A stretch of DNA of 64,000 nucleotides from Dyadobacter sp. CECT 9275 (GTDB taxonomy: Bacteria; Bacteroidota; Bacteroidia; Cytophagales; Spirosomataceae). The DNA lies in contig NZ_CAJRAF010000002.1 of assembly GCF_907164905.1 (NCBI RefSeq), positions 1,302,001 to 1,366,000 on the forward strand, read 5' to 3'. The translations under genes and the position numbers were made by a program. Below the pieces are notes generated by a model that did no database searches, was not told where the DNA came from, and worked only from the letters and a program-made list of their open reading frames with translations. Of the stretch, positions 18,655-27,765 are shown in pieces (positions within the stretch are counted from its first letter, which is position 1; each line of letters starts with the position of its first letter).

Positions 18655-19905
18655 ATGAATAAATTTCTCTCAGTATTTTTTTTAAACCTGTTCGCTACGG
18701 TTTCGATTGTTTTGGCTCAGGAGAATTTCCAGCCAGGTTACATGATTTCGTATACCGGTGATACCCTCAAAGGTTTCATCGATTATCGAAACTGGGTTAT
18801 CAATCCTGACCAGATTGCGTTCAAAAAAACACCTGTATCCGAAGCCAGTGTTCATCTTGTGGAAGAAATAAAAGGCTTCTCTGTCAACAATGAAACATAC
18901 GAGAAGGCGACCGTACAGCATGACATCAACCCCACACGTACCGAGGATCTGACCTATTCACCGGTTCCCAAATACGAAAAGCGAACCTTCTTGCTGATGG
19001 TTCTCTATCGCGGGCAGAAGAGTCTGTATTTTTTAAGGGACAGAGATAAACGGGTAAGCCTTTACATCAAAAACGAGGCAGGGGAATTCGTTCTTCTGGT
19101 CAGATATCGATACAGGGTGGAAGGAGGTAACGTTATTACCAGTTCGATGTATAAAGATCAGTTAGGTGCCTATCTTAATGACTGCCAGGCCGCTGCCAGG
19201 AAAATAAAATTATTGACTTATTCCGAAATATCCGTCGGCAAACTCTTTAAAGAATATTACACGCGCTGTAGCCAGCTGGAAGCAGTTTCCGTCACAGTTC
19301 CTGAGAAGCCCGGATTTGAATTTGGTGTTACCGCCGGAGCTACCGTTACCACGCTGAAATTCAGAGGAGATACGGATCTGGACCGTTTAAAATTTGATCC
19401 ATCTCTCAGGCCCGCCGCCGGTATATATCTCAATGTAACAGTGCCACGGAACAATCGACGTCTTTCCATTTACAACGAGTTAATACTCAGTAATTATTCG
19501 TTGGCAAGTTACAGTTTGACTCCAGTGATTGGCGGAGCGCAAACGAGAACGGACCGCACGATAGGAATGAGTTATATCAAATTGACAAATTTATTGCGCT
19601 ATCAGTTTTCGGCCGGGAAGGTGAAGTTTTTTGTCAATGGTGGCATTTCCAATGGTCTTGCTGTCAGCGAAACCAATAAGGAACGACTGGAAAACATTAC
19701 CAGCTCGGGCAGTATTGTTCATGAAAACAAATTCCTGTCAAGAACCCGAAAATATGAGCAGGGATGGGTTGTAGGTGTGGGTGGCAGGGCCGGAAAAATT
19801 TCTCTCGAATTACGCAGAGAGGCAAGCAACGGCATGTCGGCATTTGGAGATCTTAATTCATCCGTAACCAGATATTTTCTTTTGCTTGGCTATCAGTTTC
19901 ATTAA
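18655..19905 (+). CDS. Outer-membrane beta-barrel protein, function unknown
   Basis: 416 aa with an N-terminal signal peptide (FLSVFFLNLFATVSIVLAQ). Residues about 25-200 form a soluble domain starting NFQPGYMISYTGDTLKGFIDYR. Residues about 215-416 have alternating amphipathic strands (EFGVTAGATVTTLKF, IYLNVTVPRNNRRLSIYNE) ending in RYFLLLGYQFH with a terminal aromatic, as in small outer-membrane barrels of the PorT/OMP_b-brl type. It has its own start after a terminator and is a single gene. It is a common Bacteroidota protein of unknown function. Confidence 0.75.
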   Translation: MNKFLSVFFLNLFATVSIVLAQENFQPGYMISYTGDTLKGFIDYRNWVINPDQIAFKKTPVSEASVHLVEEIKGFSVNNETYEKATVQHDINPTRTEDLTYSPVPKYEKRTFLLMVLYRGQKSLYFLRDRDKRVSLYIKNEAGEFVLLVRYRYRVEGGNVITSSMYKDQLGAYLNDCQAAARKIKLLTYSEISVGKLFKEYYTRCSQLEAVSVTVPEKPGFEFGVTAGATVTTLKFRGDTDLDRLKFDPSLRPAAGIYLNVTVPRNNRRLSIYNELILSNYSLASYSLTPVIGGAQTRTDRTIGMSYIKLTNLLRYQFSAGKVKFFVNGGISNGLAVSETNKERLENITSSGSIVHENKFLSRTRKYEQGWVVGVGGRAGKISLELRREASNGMSAFGDLNSSVTRYFLLLGYQFH

Positions 19906-19919
19906 ATGAGTCATGTCGC

Positions 19920-21485
19920 TCACTTCTTTTGATTGGTCAGCACCATCAACTGCGGAAACGATGTCACGCCCTGAAAAATCAGTTTGGTCATTTCGCCGAT
20001 GGTTTGAAAATAGGAGCCGAGTACTATATCCAAATCGCCATCCTTGTCAAAATCGGCAACCTCCATCGTCATCCATTTCCCCGAAACCGCCATCGGCGTT
20101 GAAAAAGCCTTGAAGTTCATTTTTCCTTCATTTGAAAGATAAAGAAACCCGTGCTGTGGATTGTTAAGGTCTGAGTAGAAAGAGGTAGCCGCTATATCAA
20201 GGTCTCCATCGTTGTCAAAATCTCTGGCAACTGCTTTGCTGGCGCCGTAAAGCGGGTAAAACCAGGCCTCCCTAAAGTTATCCCGGCCATCGTTCAGGTA
20301 AATCCTTACACCATGATAATTTTTTGCAATAGCGGAATAATCCCAGTTGTCGCCATTGGTAAGCAGTATATCCTGAAAGCCATCTTTGTTGAAGTCGGCG
20401 AGTTCGAAGTAACTCGTTCCGTATGACGGCGGAAACTGTAGTACTACCTTCTCCCTGAACTTTCCATTGCCGAGATTGTAAAAAATAGAGACCTGCTCCC
20501 GGGCCTGGGCCATCAGGGCGATCACGTCAGGCTTTTTGTCCTTGTTAATGTCCAGTATCTCTGTTCTTCTGGCACCAGGGAGGGCTTTCAGAATGTTTTC
20601 CTTCGAAGGATCAAAACCATTGTACCAAAATAACTTTCCCGAATTGTTTCCAAAGCCTGCTATCACCACATCTTCTTTCCCATCCATATTCAAATCTCCG
20701 GTTGAGAATTGAACGGGCCGGGGTAGTGACTGAATGTTCACGGTTGCCGCCGATTTACCGGCTCTGTCAAGCGACATGAGCCGCCCGAGTTTCTGTTCGG
20801 AAGGGCTAAAAATACCAATTGTGAGAAGTCTCGGCGGCGCGTTTTTAGGGAAGTCAATATCTACGGGCGCTGTGTCCACCCACCAGGTGTCTTTCAGTTG
20901 AAATTGACTGTCCAGTACATAAAGTGCCTGCTGATCATCTCCGACATACAACTGCGACGTTCCCGGGTCAAATTTGAGCATCGTCGTTTTGGGCGCACTT
21001 TTATCTCCTATGGTAATATGCGCTGTTTTAAATAAGGGTAAAGTATCTGCAACGGCAGGAATACTTTTTTGTGGCAACGGTTCTTCGGGGGCTTCTTTTT
21101 CGTAATAAGCGACAATTTTTTCCCAGGCCTCCTCAGACAGCATGGCCGTTTCGGGATATACATTGAGCTCCCGCATAAGCTTTTCCTCACCAGCGGGCTG
21201 GCCGACGTACGGGTCTTCGCCAGGTTTTCTGACACCGAGACGAAGCGCCATGTTGGGCAGCACTCTGCCCACCCAGGTTTTTTTATCCAGTAAATCGGGG
21301 GCAGGAAAAAGGTGGCAGCCCGCACAGTACTGCATCGCCAGCTTTTTCCCATCCATGGTTGAATCTGCCTGTAACGACAGTTCGGTATGAGAAACGGGTA
21401 AGCTTTCTTCATTCCCCTGTTTTACGGAAAGGGAGGTAACCCAAACACAAAAAAATATTGCGGCACCGGCTCTGAATATCAGCAT
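19920..21485 (-). CDS. Exported c-type cytochrome/FG-GAP (VCBS) repeat protein
   Basis: 521 aa with an N-terminal hydrophobic segment. A heme c motif CAGCH (Cys54, Cys57, His58; YCAGCHLFPAPDLL) is followed by a beta-propeller with at least five FG-GAP/VCBS Asp-rich loops: DLNMDGKEDVVIAG, DINKDKKPDVIAL, DFNKDGFQDILLT, DFDNDGDLDIAAT and DFDKDGDLDIVLG. This combination is typical of large-genome Bacteroidota proteins that sit outside the inner membrane, where the heme can move electrons and the propeller binds calcium and partners. The donor, acceptor and reaction are unknown. It ends near the barrel gene at 18655, convergently with it, with a 14-bp gap. Confidence 0.88.
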   Translation of the reverse strand: MLIFRAGAAIFFCVWVTSLSVKQGNEESLPVSHTELSLQADSTMDGKKLAMQYCAGCHLFPAPDLLDKKTWVGRVLPNMALRLGVRKPGEDPYVGQPAGEEKLMRELNVYPETAMLSEEAWEKIVAYYEKEAPEEPLPQKSIPAVADTLPLFKTAHITIGDKSAPKTTMLKFDPGTSQLYVGDDQQALYVLDSQFQLKDTWWVDTAPVDIDFPKNAPPRLLTIGIFSPSEQKLGRLMSLDRAGKSAATVNIQSLPRPVQFSTGDLNMDGKEDVVIAGFGNNSGKLFWYNGFDPSKENILKALPGARRTEILDINKDKKPDVIALMAQAREQVSIFYNLGNGKFREKVVLQFPPSYGTSYFELADFNKDGFQDILLTNGDNWDYSAIAKNYHGVRIYLNDGRDNFREAWFYPLYGASKAVARDFDNDGDLDIAATSFYSDLNNPQHGFLYLSNEGKMNFKAFSTPMAVSGKWMTMEVADFDKDGDLDIVLGSYFQTIGEMTKLIFQGVTSFPQLMVLTNQKK

Positions 21486-21501
21486 TGTTTATCTTATAAA
21501 G

Positions 21502-21528
21502 CGGCTGCCAGAATGCTCCCGGCAGCCG
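21502..21528 (-). terminator. Hairpin between the Cthe_2159 and cytochrome/FG-GAP genes
   Basis: An 8-bp GC-rich inverted repeat, CGGCTGCC / GGCAGCCG, with an 11-nt loop lies between the two minus-strand genes, about 115 bp past the stop of the lipoprotein gene. It may end that transcript. Confidence 0.5.
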
Positions 21529-21643
21529 TAATGTTTACAAACTTCAAATCATACAATCTCATGCTTCATACCAGCCCTGATCAGGTCATTTTCGTAGGTT
21601 AACGAAAGCACCTTCCTATATATCTTTCCATTTACCAAACCCG

Positions 21644-23221
21644 CTACAACCCCTGGCTCCCGCTCACTTTGGTAACCATGCTGCTGGTAGTGAATGTCGA
21701 AGCCTGCGTTCCCCGGGTATAAATACCGCTGGTGTACAGTCCGTTCAAATTAGCGCCACCGCTTACACTTCCTCCGGTATATAACTTATAGGCTGTTCCA
21801 ACTTTCAGTTTGGGGCTAGAAAAGAGCATGGTGGCGTAAGTTCTCGGGATGAGAAAAGTCAGCGTTTCTGCTCCGTCACCGGATGCTATATGTACCAGTT
21901 GATTCATGGTTCCTCCCCCAAGTATCACGGATGCCTGCGTACTTACGTTTGCTGTTGGCGTGCTGGTGGCACCGCCAATCCCGACGATGGTCCCCCCGGT
22001 AATTTTGAAAGTGTTGCGGTCGCAGTCAAACCCTTCCTCTGGCGCTGTAGAACCTACTGAAACCGTCTTTCCGCCGGTAACGGTTATCTTTCCGTTAGAA
22101 TCAATTCCGTCGTTAGAGGTACTGTATGCATAGGTATTTCCGCCATTGATATAAATAAATGAACCTGCATTTATTCCGTCGTCTTTTGCGCTGACGCTGA
22201 TATTGCCGTTATTAATGGTGATCACACTTTTACTTTCAATTCCCTCCCCTGCTGACGAAGTAACTTTTATTGTACCTCCGTTGATGGTCAAGTACGGGTC
22301 TATGGTATCATCGGTATCCCATGCAGCAGAGATACCTTTATCCACCACATTGATGGTGAAGTTGCCGTTATTGATCACAATGTAACCTTCCTCGCACTGG
22401 ATACCATCTCCGGACGTAGTGATATTCAGTGTACCCCCGTCGGCAATAAAAGCATCATTGGTATGGATTCCGTCAGAGGTAGCGGCTGTTACCGTAATAT
22501 TACCGCTGATTACCCGCACATAATCGTCGCTTGCAATGGCATGTTTGTAATTACCCTTGATACTCACGCTTCCGTTTCCGGAAAAAATCAGCTGTCCCTC
22601 ACTAAAAAAGGTGGCTTTCATATCTTCTTCTCCGCTGGGGGTATAGGTCGCTGCGTCTGCGAGGGTATTGGAGGTATTATCCGCCAGTACCACAAAGGCC
22701 CTTTTGCTGGATTGTACATTAATAGCCGGTCCATCATTGTTGGTGATGTTCACACCGTTCAGGGTAAGTTTGAATTTTTTATCACTGTAAATTTTAACAG
22801 AACCGTTGGTGGTGGTACCCGACAGTACGTATTCAACCTCGGCAATGGTAGCGTTCACCACCACATCCCCGTTGGTTTCTGTTACCGAAACACCAGCACC
22901 AGCAGCCGGATTGGAAATGGCAACGGTACTTCCGAAACTGATCGTTACCACAGTTGAAAAGGTACTGCTGTCAAGAAGATCATCCGCATTTGCTGCTGTA
23001 TCCGTATTACCCTCCGCAGCAGCCGAAGAAGTGGTGGTACTGTCGATCACTATGGAATTTTCTGATGTACTTTCATCTCCCGGTGTAACATCCTCCTTTT
23101 CTTTGGAGCACGACATCACCGTAGCTAAAGTAATACAATAAAAAACGAAAAGGAATATTTTCCCGAAACTTGCTATCCTAACGGGAATGGATAGCTGGCA
23201 GATTTTTAAGAATGGTGTCAT
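21644..23221 (-). CDS. Cthe_2159-family carbohydrate-binding-domain lipoprotein
   Basis: 525 aa from the ATG at 23221; the longer frame starts at a TTG (23266). The N-terminus has a signal and lipobox (ATVMSC). From about residue 100 there are regular parallel-helix rungs of NG/DG-rich strands (SDGIHTNDAFIADGGTLNI, DDGINAGSFIYINGG, SNDGIDSNGKITVTGGK). This is the pattern of the Cthe_2159 family, a polysaccharide-lyase-9-like right-handed beta-helix described as binding cellulose or polygalacturonate. Surface or periplasmic location is expected from the lipobox. It stands in a minus-strand run with the cupredoxin fusion upstream. The target polysaccharide is not known. Confidence 0.85.
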   Translation of the reverse strand: MTPFLKICQLSIPVRIASFGKIFLFVFYCITLATVMSCSKEKEDVTPGDESTSENSIVIDSTTTSSAAAEGNTDTAANADDLLDSSTFSTVVTISFGSTVAISNPAAGAGVSVTETNGDVVVNATIAEVEYVLSGTTTNGSVKIYSDKKFKLTLNGVNITNNDGPAINVQSSKRAFVVLADNTSNTLADAATYTPSGEEDMKATFFSEGQLIFSGNGSVSIKGNYKHAIASDDYVRVISGNITVTAATSDGIHTNDAFIADGGTLNITTSGDGIQCEEGYIVINNGNFTINVVDKGISAAWDTDDTIDPYLTINGGTIKVTSSAGEGIESKSVITINNGNISVSAKDDGINAGSFIYINGGNTYAYSTSNDGIDSNGKITVTGGKTVSVGSTAPEEGFDCDRNTFKITGGTIVGIGGATSTPTANVSTQASVILGGGTMNQLVHIASGDGAETLTFLIPRTYATMLFSSPKLKVGTAYKLYTGGSVSGGANLNGLYTSGIYTRGTQASTFTTSSMVTKVSGSQGL

Positions 23222-23407
23222 TTTCTTGATGTTTTGAAATAGATGGTGCAACCTCTGATTAACCAACCTTACGCCAGGGCAGTGAATAATGATGCAACCT
23301 CATTTCAATTAACGGGGAGTGGCGATCAGCAGCGCTGGTGGGCGTAGCGATCCACAACCTGTAAAAACCCAACCTATAAAAACACCCAGACTTATGTCTT
23401 ACACCGT

Positions 23408-26281
23408 CTACTCTTCCAGCACCTTTCCAATCAGCATCAGATTCTCATGATTCTCATGCGAATGATCCATTTTCCCCAGCTTGTCGTTCAGTTCCTTCAA
23501 TACCTTTTTAGATTCGTCCGTGCCAATTGCCCCCACACGTTGAATGGTATACGGCAGTATCTTTGGCAATTTTGCTCTTTCGGCCATTTGCAGAGCCCGT
23601 TTCATATCCAGCGCCGCAAGCGGTTCCGCTGCATACCATACCATCAGAGGCAAATTATGATCGTCTTTATCTTCAGATTTCTGTGCGAGCGCATCCACAA
23701 CCTCCCATCTCTGCCCCGGGTCCAGGCGCAGCATCGCCGAAGCGAGGTACAATCTTACCAAGGCAGAAGTATCGTTCTGAGCCAGTTCGGTAAATCTTTT
23801 CAGTGTTGCGGGAGAAACGGTCTTGTTTTCGGTCAGCAACTGGATGGCCCAGCTTTTCATATACTCGTTTTCATGGCTGAGCAAATCCGTCAAATCCTTT
23901 TCAGTAAGTCCTTTGGTAACATGCAACGTCCATAGCGCCCGCAGCTTACGGGTCGGGTCGGGATTGGAGTTAAGTATCTGCTTCAATGCTTTATGTACCT
24001 TTTTATTCGGGCCGCGTTCCTGCAAAATGGTCCGGGCCTGCCGCACATACCACTCGTTGGCATTTAACTGATAATTCACCAGTTCCATATCCGAAGCCTT
24101 TGACAGATCTACTTTAACCCATTTATCATTTTCGTGGGTGATCTTAAAAATCCTTCCCATCGTTTTATTGTGCACGTCCGGATTTGAACTGTGACACTGA
24201 TTTTTATCGTACCAGTCAATTGCATATACTGACCCGCTCGGATCATATTTCATGTTCAGCCATTGCGACCATGAATCATTCATGGCCAGAAAATCTGTTT
24301 TATGTGTAGCCTCGTAACCAGACCCGCTCCGCTCAAAGTGATCCACGTTAAGCCGGGCACCGTTAATGTTATTCATAAAAATCTCGTTGCGGTACTCCTT
24401 CGGCCAGGTATCCCCTCCCAGATAAATCATCGCTCCGGCATGGGCATGTCCGCCGCCAGCAGATGCCGACCTGAAATTCCCTGCATGTGGTCCCCGTTCA
24501 CCTACCCAATGCACATGATCGGCAATGGTCTTGATATCATCATAAGTGTATGGATTGAAATGCTTCCCGGCCTGCCGCTGATACCGAGCCCCCTGGATGA
24601 TGTGATACATGTGCGGGATCACGCAAACCGTGATAAAGGGATGTCCGTAATCATTAAAATCAATTCCCCAGGGATTACTGGACCCTTCCGCAAAAACCTC
24701 AAACTGATGGGTGGTCGGGTGATATCTCCATACACCGGCGTTTATTTTGGTCCGTTCAGCATCCGAGGCGCCTGGTTTGCCAACATTAGAATGGGTGAAT
24801 ACCCCATGTGTACCATATAACCAGCCGTCGGGCCCCCATCTGAGATTGTTGAGTACTTCATGCGTATCATGCACACCCCATCCGTCAAGGAGTTTCTGAG
24901 GGGGACCAGCAGGTTGGTCCGTTTTGGCATCAACCGGAATAAACAAGAGATACGGAGCAGCTCCCAGCCAAACACCTCCCATCCCCACTTCAATCCCGCT
25001 GACGAGGTTCAGGCCTTCGGCAAACACCTTTCGTTTGTCCAGAGTACCGTCACCATCAGTATCTTCAAAAATCAGGATCCGGTCGCGGCCCTGCCCCTCG
25101 GGTGCAGGCACCGGATAGGTATGCCCTTCCACCACCCAAAGTCTCCCTTTTGCATCCAGCGTAAAACTTATCGGACGGATAATATCCGGTTCCGCAGCTG
25201 CAAGCGTTACTTTGAAACCTTTGGGAGGCGTCATTACCTTGGCCGCTTCCAGACCCGAAAGTCCTGCATGCAACACAGGATCCAGTGGAGGAAGGATAAT
25301 AATATCTTTTTGTTTCAGTTCGTTTGGGAAATCCGGACGAGTGGGGTAAAACAGGAAGTCATCAAAATTAATGTGCGCCCATTTGTCGTTGGCTATGTAT
25401 GGAATCTGCGAAATACCCGTTTCGTTGTCGATGATACGAATAAAAATATCCTTGTTTAAATACGGCTGCAGATCAACAACAGCAGGCTGCAGCGTAGCAC
25501 GGCCCTGGCCTGTGATATGATAAATGATCTGATCGGTACCTGCCAGCACCAGTTCCACGCGGGTATCCTGTAACGCTCCGCCCGATACTCTGAAAGCCGC
25601 AAAAGGCTGGGTAACCCGAAAAGGCACGGAAGTTAAAGTTCCCGTAAGTTTATAGTGAAGAGTTCCGCCACTGCTCAGGAAATATTTGCCCTCGAAACCG
25701 ATATTCATTTCCTTTTCATGAACAGGCGAAGGATCCTGACTAAAAAGCGGATTGGCAAAAGCCTCGCCAGTAGCTGTCCAGTCTTTTAAGGTACCCGTTT
25801 CAAAATTAAGATTTAACGGTTTTCCATCTTTTAAAGGCAATTGCCCGGCAATGGTGACATCGGATATTACCCCTTCGACTACTTCGAAGCTTCCGACCAT
25901 CCCTGCCGCCCGGTGCCCCGGTACTGAGCAAAAATAGGTATCACTCTGCTCCGCTTTGAAAGTAATACTGGTACTGGCACCCTTTTCCAGAATCGTTTTG
26001 CTTTTGATACCGAGCTTTTCCAGCGCAATATCATGGGTCATGATCTCACCATTGGTGATCCTGATACGTACAAGCTCACCCTTTTTTGCTTTTAACGTAG
26101 GATTACGCGTACCATCTTTAGCAAAGAAACCGAGCATGGTAGCTTCCAGGGCATAATCACGATCAAATTTACCAGTGTCTTGTACCGGGATTTTTTTAGA
26201 CTGTTGCGCCAGAACACCGAACCCGGAAGTTGCCCAGATCATGCAAAACAACAGGATGCGAAAACGGAATGAAGGGATCAT
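23408..26281 (-). CDS. Cupredoxin-PVC-type beta-propeller-HEAT repeat fusion protein
   Basis: 957 aa secreted protein (signal ILLFCMIWATSGFGVLAQ). Residues about 40-135 form a plastocyanin/pseudoazurin-like cupredoxin. Its type 1 copper ligands are visible as H83, C118, H123 and M128 (Cys-X4-His-X4-Met). Residues about 150-315 are a beta-sandwich, possibly sugar-binding. Residues about 340-730 are a sorbosone-dehydrogenase-like PVC-type propeller (VVEGHTYPVPAPEGQGRDRI, WGPDGWLYGTHGVFTH). The last about 200 residues are HEAT-like helical repeats. No CxxCH motif is present, whereas many relatives carry a C-terminal cytochrome c, so the copper domain could be the electron carrier here. A role in oxidising sugars or polyols is plausible but not shown. 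Confidence 0.85.
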   Translation of the reverse strand: MIPSFRFRILLFCMIWATSGFGVLAQQSKKIPVQDTGKFDRDYALEATMLGFFAKDGTRNPTLKAKKGELVRIRITNGEIMTHDIALEKLGIKSKTILEKGASTSITFKAEQSDTYFCSVPGHRAAGMVGSFEVVEGVISDVTIAGQLPLKDGKPLNLNFETGTLKDWTATGEAFANPLFSQDPSPVHEKEMNIGFEGKYFLSSGGTLHYKLTGTLTSVPFRVTQPFAAFRVSGGALQDTRVELVLAGTDQIIYHITGQGRATLQPAVVDLQPYLNKDIFIRIIDNETGISQIPYIANDKWAHINFDDFLFYPTRPDFPNELKQKDIIILPPLDPVLHAGLSGLEAAKVMTPPKGFKVTLAAAEPDIIRPISFTLDAKGRLWVVEGHTYPVPAPEGQGRDRILIFEDTDGDGTLDKRKVFAEGLNLVSGIEVGMGGVWLGAAPYLLFIPVDAKTDQPAGPPQKLLDGWGVHDTHEVLNNLRWGPDGWLYGTHGVFTHSNVGKPGASDAERTKINAGVWRYHPTTHQFEVFAEGSSNPWGIDFNDYGHPFITVCVIPHMYHIIQGARYQRQAGKHFNPYTYDDIKTIADHVHWVGERGPHAGNFRSASAGGGHAHAGAMIYLGGDTWPKEYRNEIFMNNINGARLNVDHFERSGSGYEATHKTDFLAMNDSWSQWLNMKYDPSGSVYAIDWYDKNQCHSSNPDVHNKTMGRIFKITHENDKWVKVDLSKASDMELVNYQLNANEWYVRQARTILQERGPNKKVHKALKQILNSNPDPTRKLRALWTLHVTKGLTEKDLTDLLSHENEYMKSWAIQLLTENKTVSPATLKRFTELAQNDTSALVRLYLASAMLRLDPGQRWEVVDALAQKSEDKDDHNLPLMVWYAAEPLAALDMKRALQMAERAKLPKILPYTIQRVGAIGTDESKKVLKELNDKLGKMDHSHENHENLMLIGKVLEE

Positions 26282-26395
26282 ATATCAAATAACATTTGAG
26301 GATATCGAATTAAATTTCTGAGGAAAAAGACCAATAGGTATAGGTTATACTTACTTGCCCCTGTCCACACCAGTATCGCACCCTTTTCCTGTTAC

Positions 26396-27184
26396 CTAGA
26401 ATGTTTTATTTCCGACAATAAAATGATTGCCCCTGTTGCGATAACCATGCACCGCCGTACTCAGCAAAAGAATTGCCGAAGCGGCTAAGGAAGCGTAAAC
26501 AACCGCCTGCTCTTCCCCCTTATTGGCTACTCCTACAGCAATGAGTGCCCAAACACCCACCGAGGCCGATTCCCTCATATTTCTATTCCAGGTCAGAAAC
26601 AAATTAACGACCATTGCAATAAAAATCATGACGATTGTCCAGCTGACCTGAGAAATACCAAATCCCGCCCACTGGATCTTGGTAAGATAAGCCGCTACAT
26701 TGGCAATTAAAGCCACACAAATCCAGCCAAGATAAATGGCAAAAGGCCACCATTCCAGGGCAATCTGCTTCAGCGTAATCAGGTCCAGCTCCATCCGGGT
26801 CCGTTTCACGATCAGTATCAGATTAGCAAGCAGTATGATCATAATCAGCACCGAGGTACCTGTATATTCATAAAGCCAGGCCAGCACCCAGAAGCAATTG
26901 GCGGCACAGGAAGCCACATAACTCCAGCCGATCCGCCCTACAATGGCGGGCACCTCCGACGAGCTTAAAAGCCCTCTGGACTGGTGGATAACAAAAGCGG
27001 CTAGTCCCAGGTAGATCAGCCCCCAGATGGCAAATGCATATCCTGCGGGCGTAAATAAGTTCTGATAAGAAGCGGAAACCGTTGCCATGGTCTTACCATT
27101 GAAAATACCGGTATTGGATAGGTAATTAATAATGATGGTCACGATCAGTGCCATCACATTGGATCGTTGCAGTGTTTTTTTCAT
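26396..27184 (-). CDS. TspO/MBR-like tryptophan-rich membrane protein
   Basis: 262 aa from the ATG at 27184; an upstream TTG at 27211 is less likely. About eight hydrophobic segments run through the protein, with Trp- and Pro-containing helices (FTPAGYAFAIWGLIYLGL, ALEWWPFAIYLGWICVAL, WAGFGISQVSWTIVMI) typical of the TspO/MBR superfamily, longer than the usual 5-TM forms. It is an integral inner-membrane protein. TspO relatives bind porphyrins or sterols and act as regulators; what this one does is not known. It ends the minus-strand run that also holds the cupredoxin and cytochrome proteins, but I see no proven operon link. Confidence 0.7.
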   Translation of the reverse strand: MKKTLQRSNVMALIVTIIINYLSNTGIFNGKTMATVSASYQNLFTPAGYAFAIWGLIYLGLAAFVIHQSRGLLSSSEVPAIVGRIGWSYVASCAANCFWVLAWLYEYTGTSVLIMIILLANLILIVKRTRMELDLITLKQIALEWWPFAIYLGWICVALIANVAAYLTKIQWAGFGISQVSWTIVMIFIAMVVNLFLTWNRNMRESASVGVWALIAVGVANKGEEQAVVYASLAASAILLLSTAVHGYRNRGNHFIVGNKTF

Positions 27185-27438
27185 AAGTTTTGTCTGCTGG
27201 TCAGTTTTCAAACTTCTTCGTCAACCAAGGGCCTTTGGTATCCCAAGATAGCAAGATAGTCAGTATACTTCTATTAAAACTGTACCCGTGCGTTCAAAAT
27301 AACAAATGCACAGTTGCGTGGCAATATCCCAGCCGTTATGACCCCGCTTCCGGTGGTCCTTCATTTTTCCATCACCGCTCCCTACCCCAACTCAAAAGTT
27401 AAATATTAATTAACATTTAAATAATAAAGACCGGGACA

Positions 27439-27468
27439 TTTGTCTCTATTTTTACATGTTTAATTTTG
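27439..27468 (+). promoter_or_regulatory. Bacteroidota-type promoter candidate for system 3
   Basis: TTTG at 27439-27442 and TAATTTTG at 27461-27468, 18 bp apart, close to the Bacteroidota -33/-7 consensus TTTG-N19-21-TAnnTTTG. It lies about 300 bp before the susC start, so the leader would be long and would include the dyad at 27519-27556. Confidence 0.35.
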
Positions 27469-27518
27469 ATTAATCTAAAATAGTTAAATATTTATAAACA
27501 AAAAACAGCTTCTAACAA

Positions 27519-27556
27519 AATATTCTATATATTTATGGATTGATATATAGAATATT
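27519..27556. repeat. Perfect 14-bp inverted repeat, operator or hairpin
   Basis: AATATTCTATATAT and ATATATAGAATATT flank a 10-nt spacer. It is exact and very AT-rich. No gene ends near it, so it is less likely to be a terminator than a protein-binding site or a structured leader element. Confidence 0.6.
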
Positions 27557-27765
27557 ACAAATCAACATACACATTGCTATGTATAATTCTACTTTACTTA
27601 AAATTTTAACACTATCCCCTGAAAGGACTCAGTTATCAGAAAAGTGTTCAGTATAAGTTTACCAAACTCACCTATATATTGACTAATTTCTCTTTTACAA
27701 CCTTACCCTCCGACGGGCATGCATACCACGGCTTTTGGAATGAATACACAATTAAACAATAACAT

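Larger units (their letters stand above)
27185..27765. other. Divergent AT-rich intergenic region upstream of system 3
   Basis: 581 bp with no convincing gene. The AT-rich half (27410-27660) contains a TTTG/TAATTTTG promoter-like pair (27439-27468) and a long perfect dyad (27519-27556). Together these suggest a regulated promoter for susC of system 3. Confidence 0.6.
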
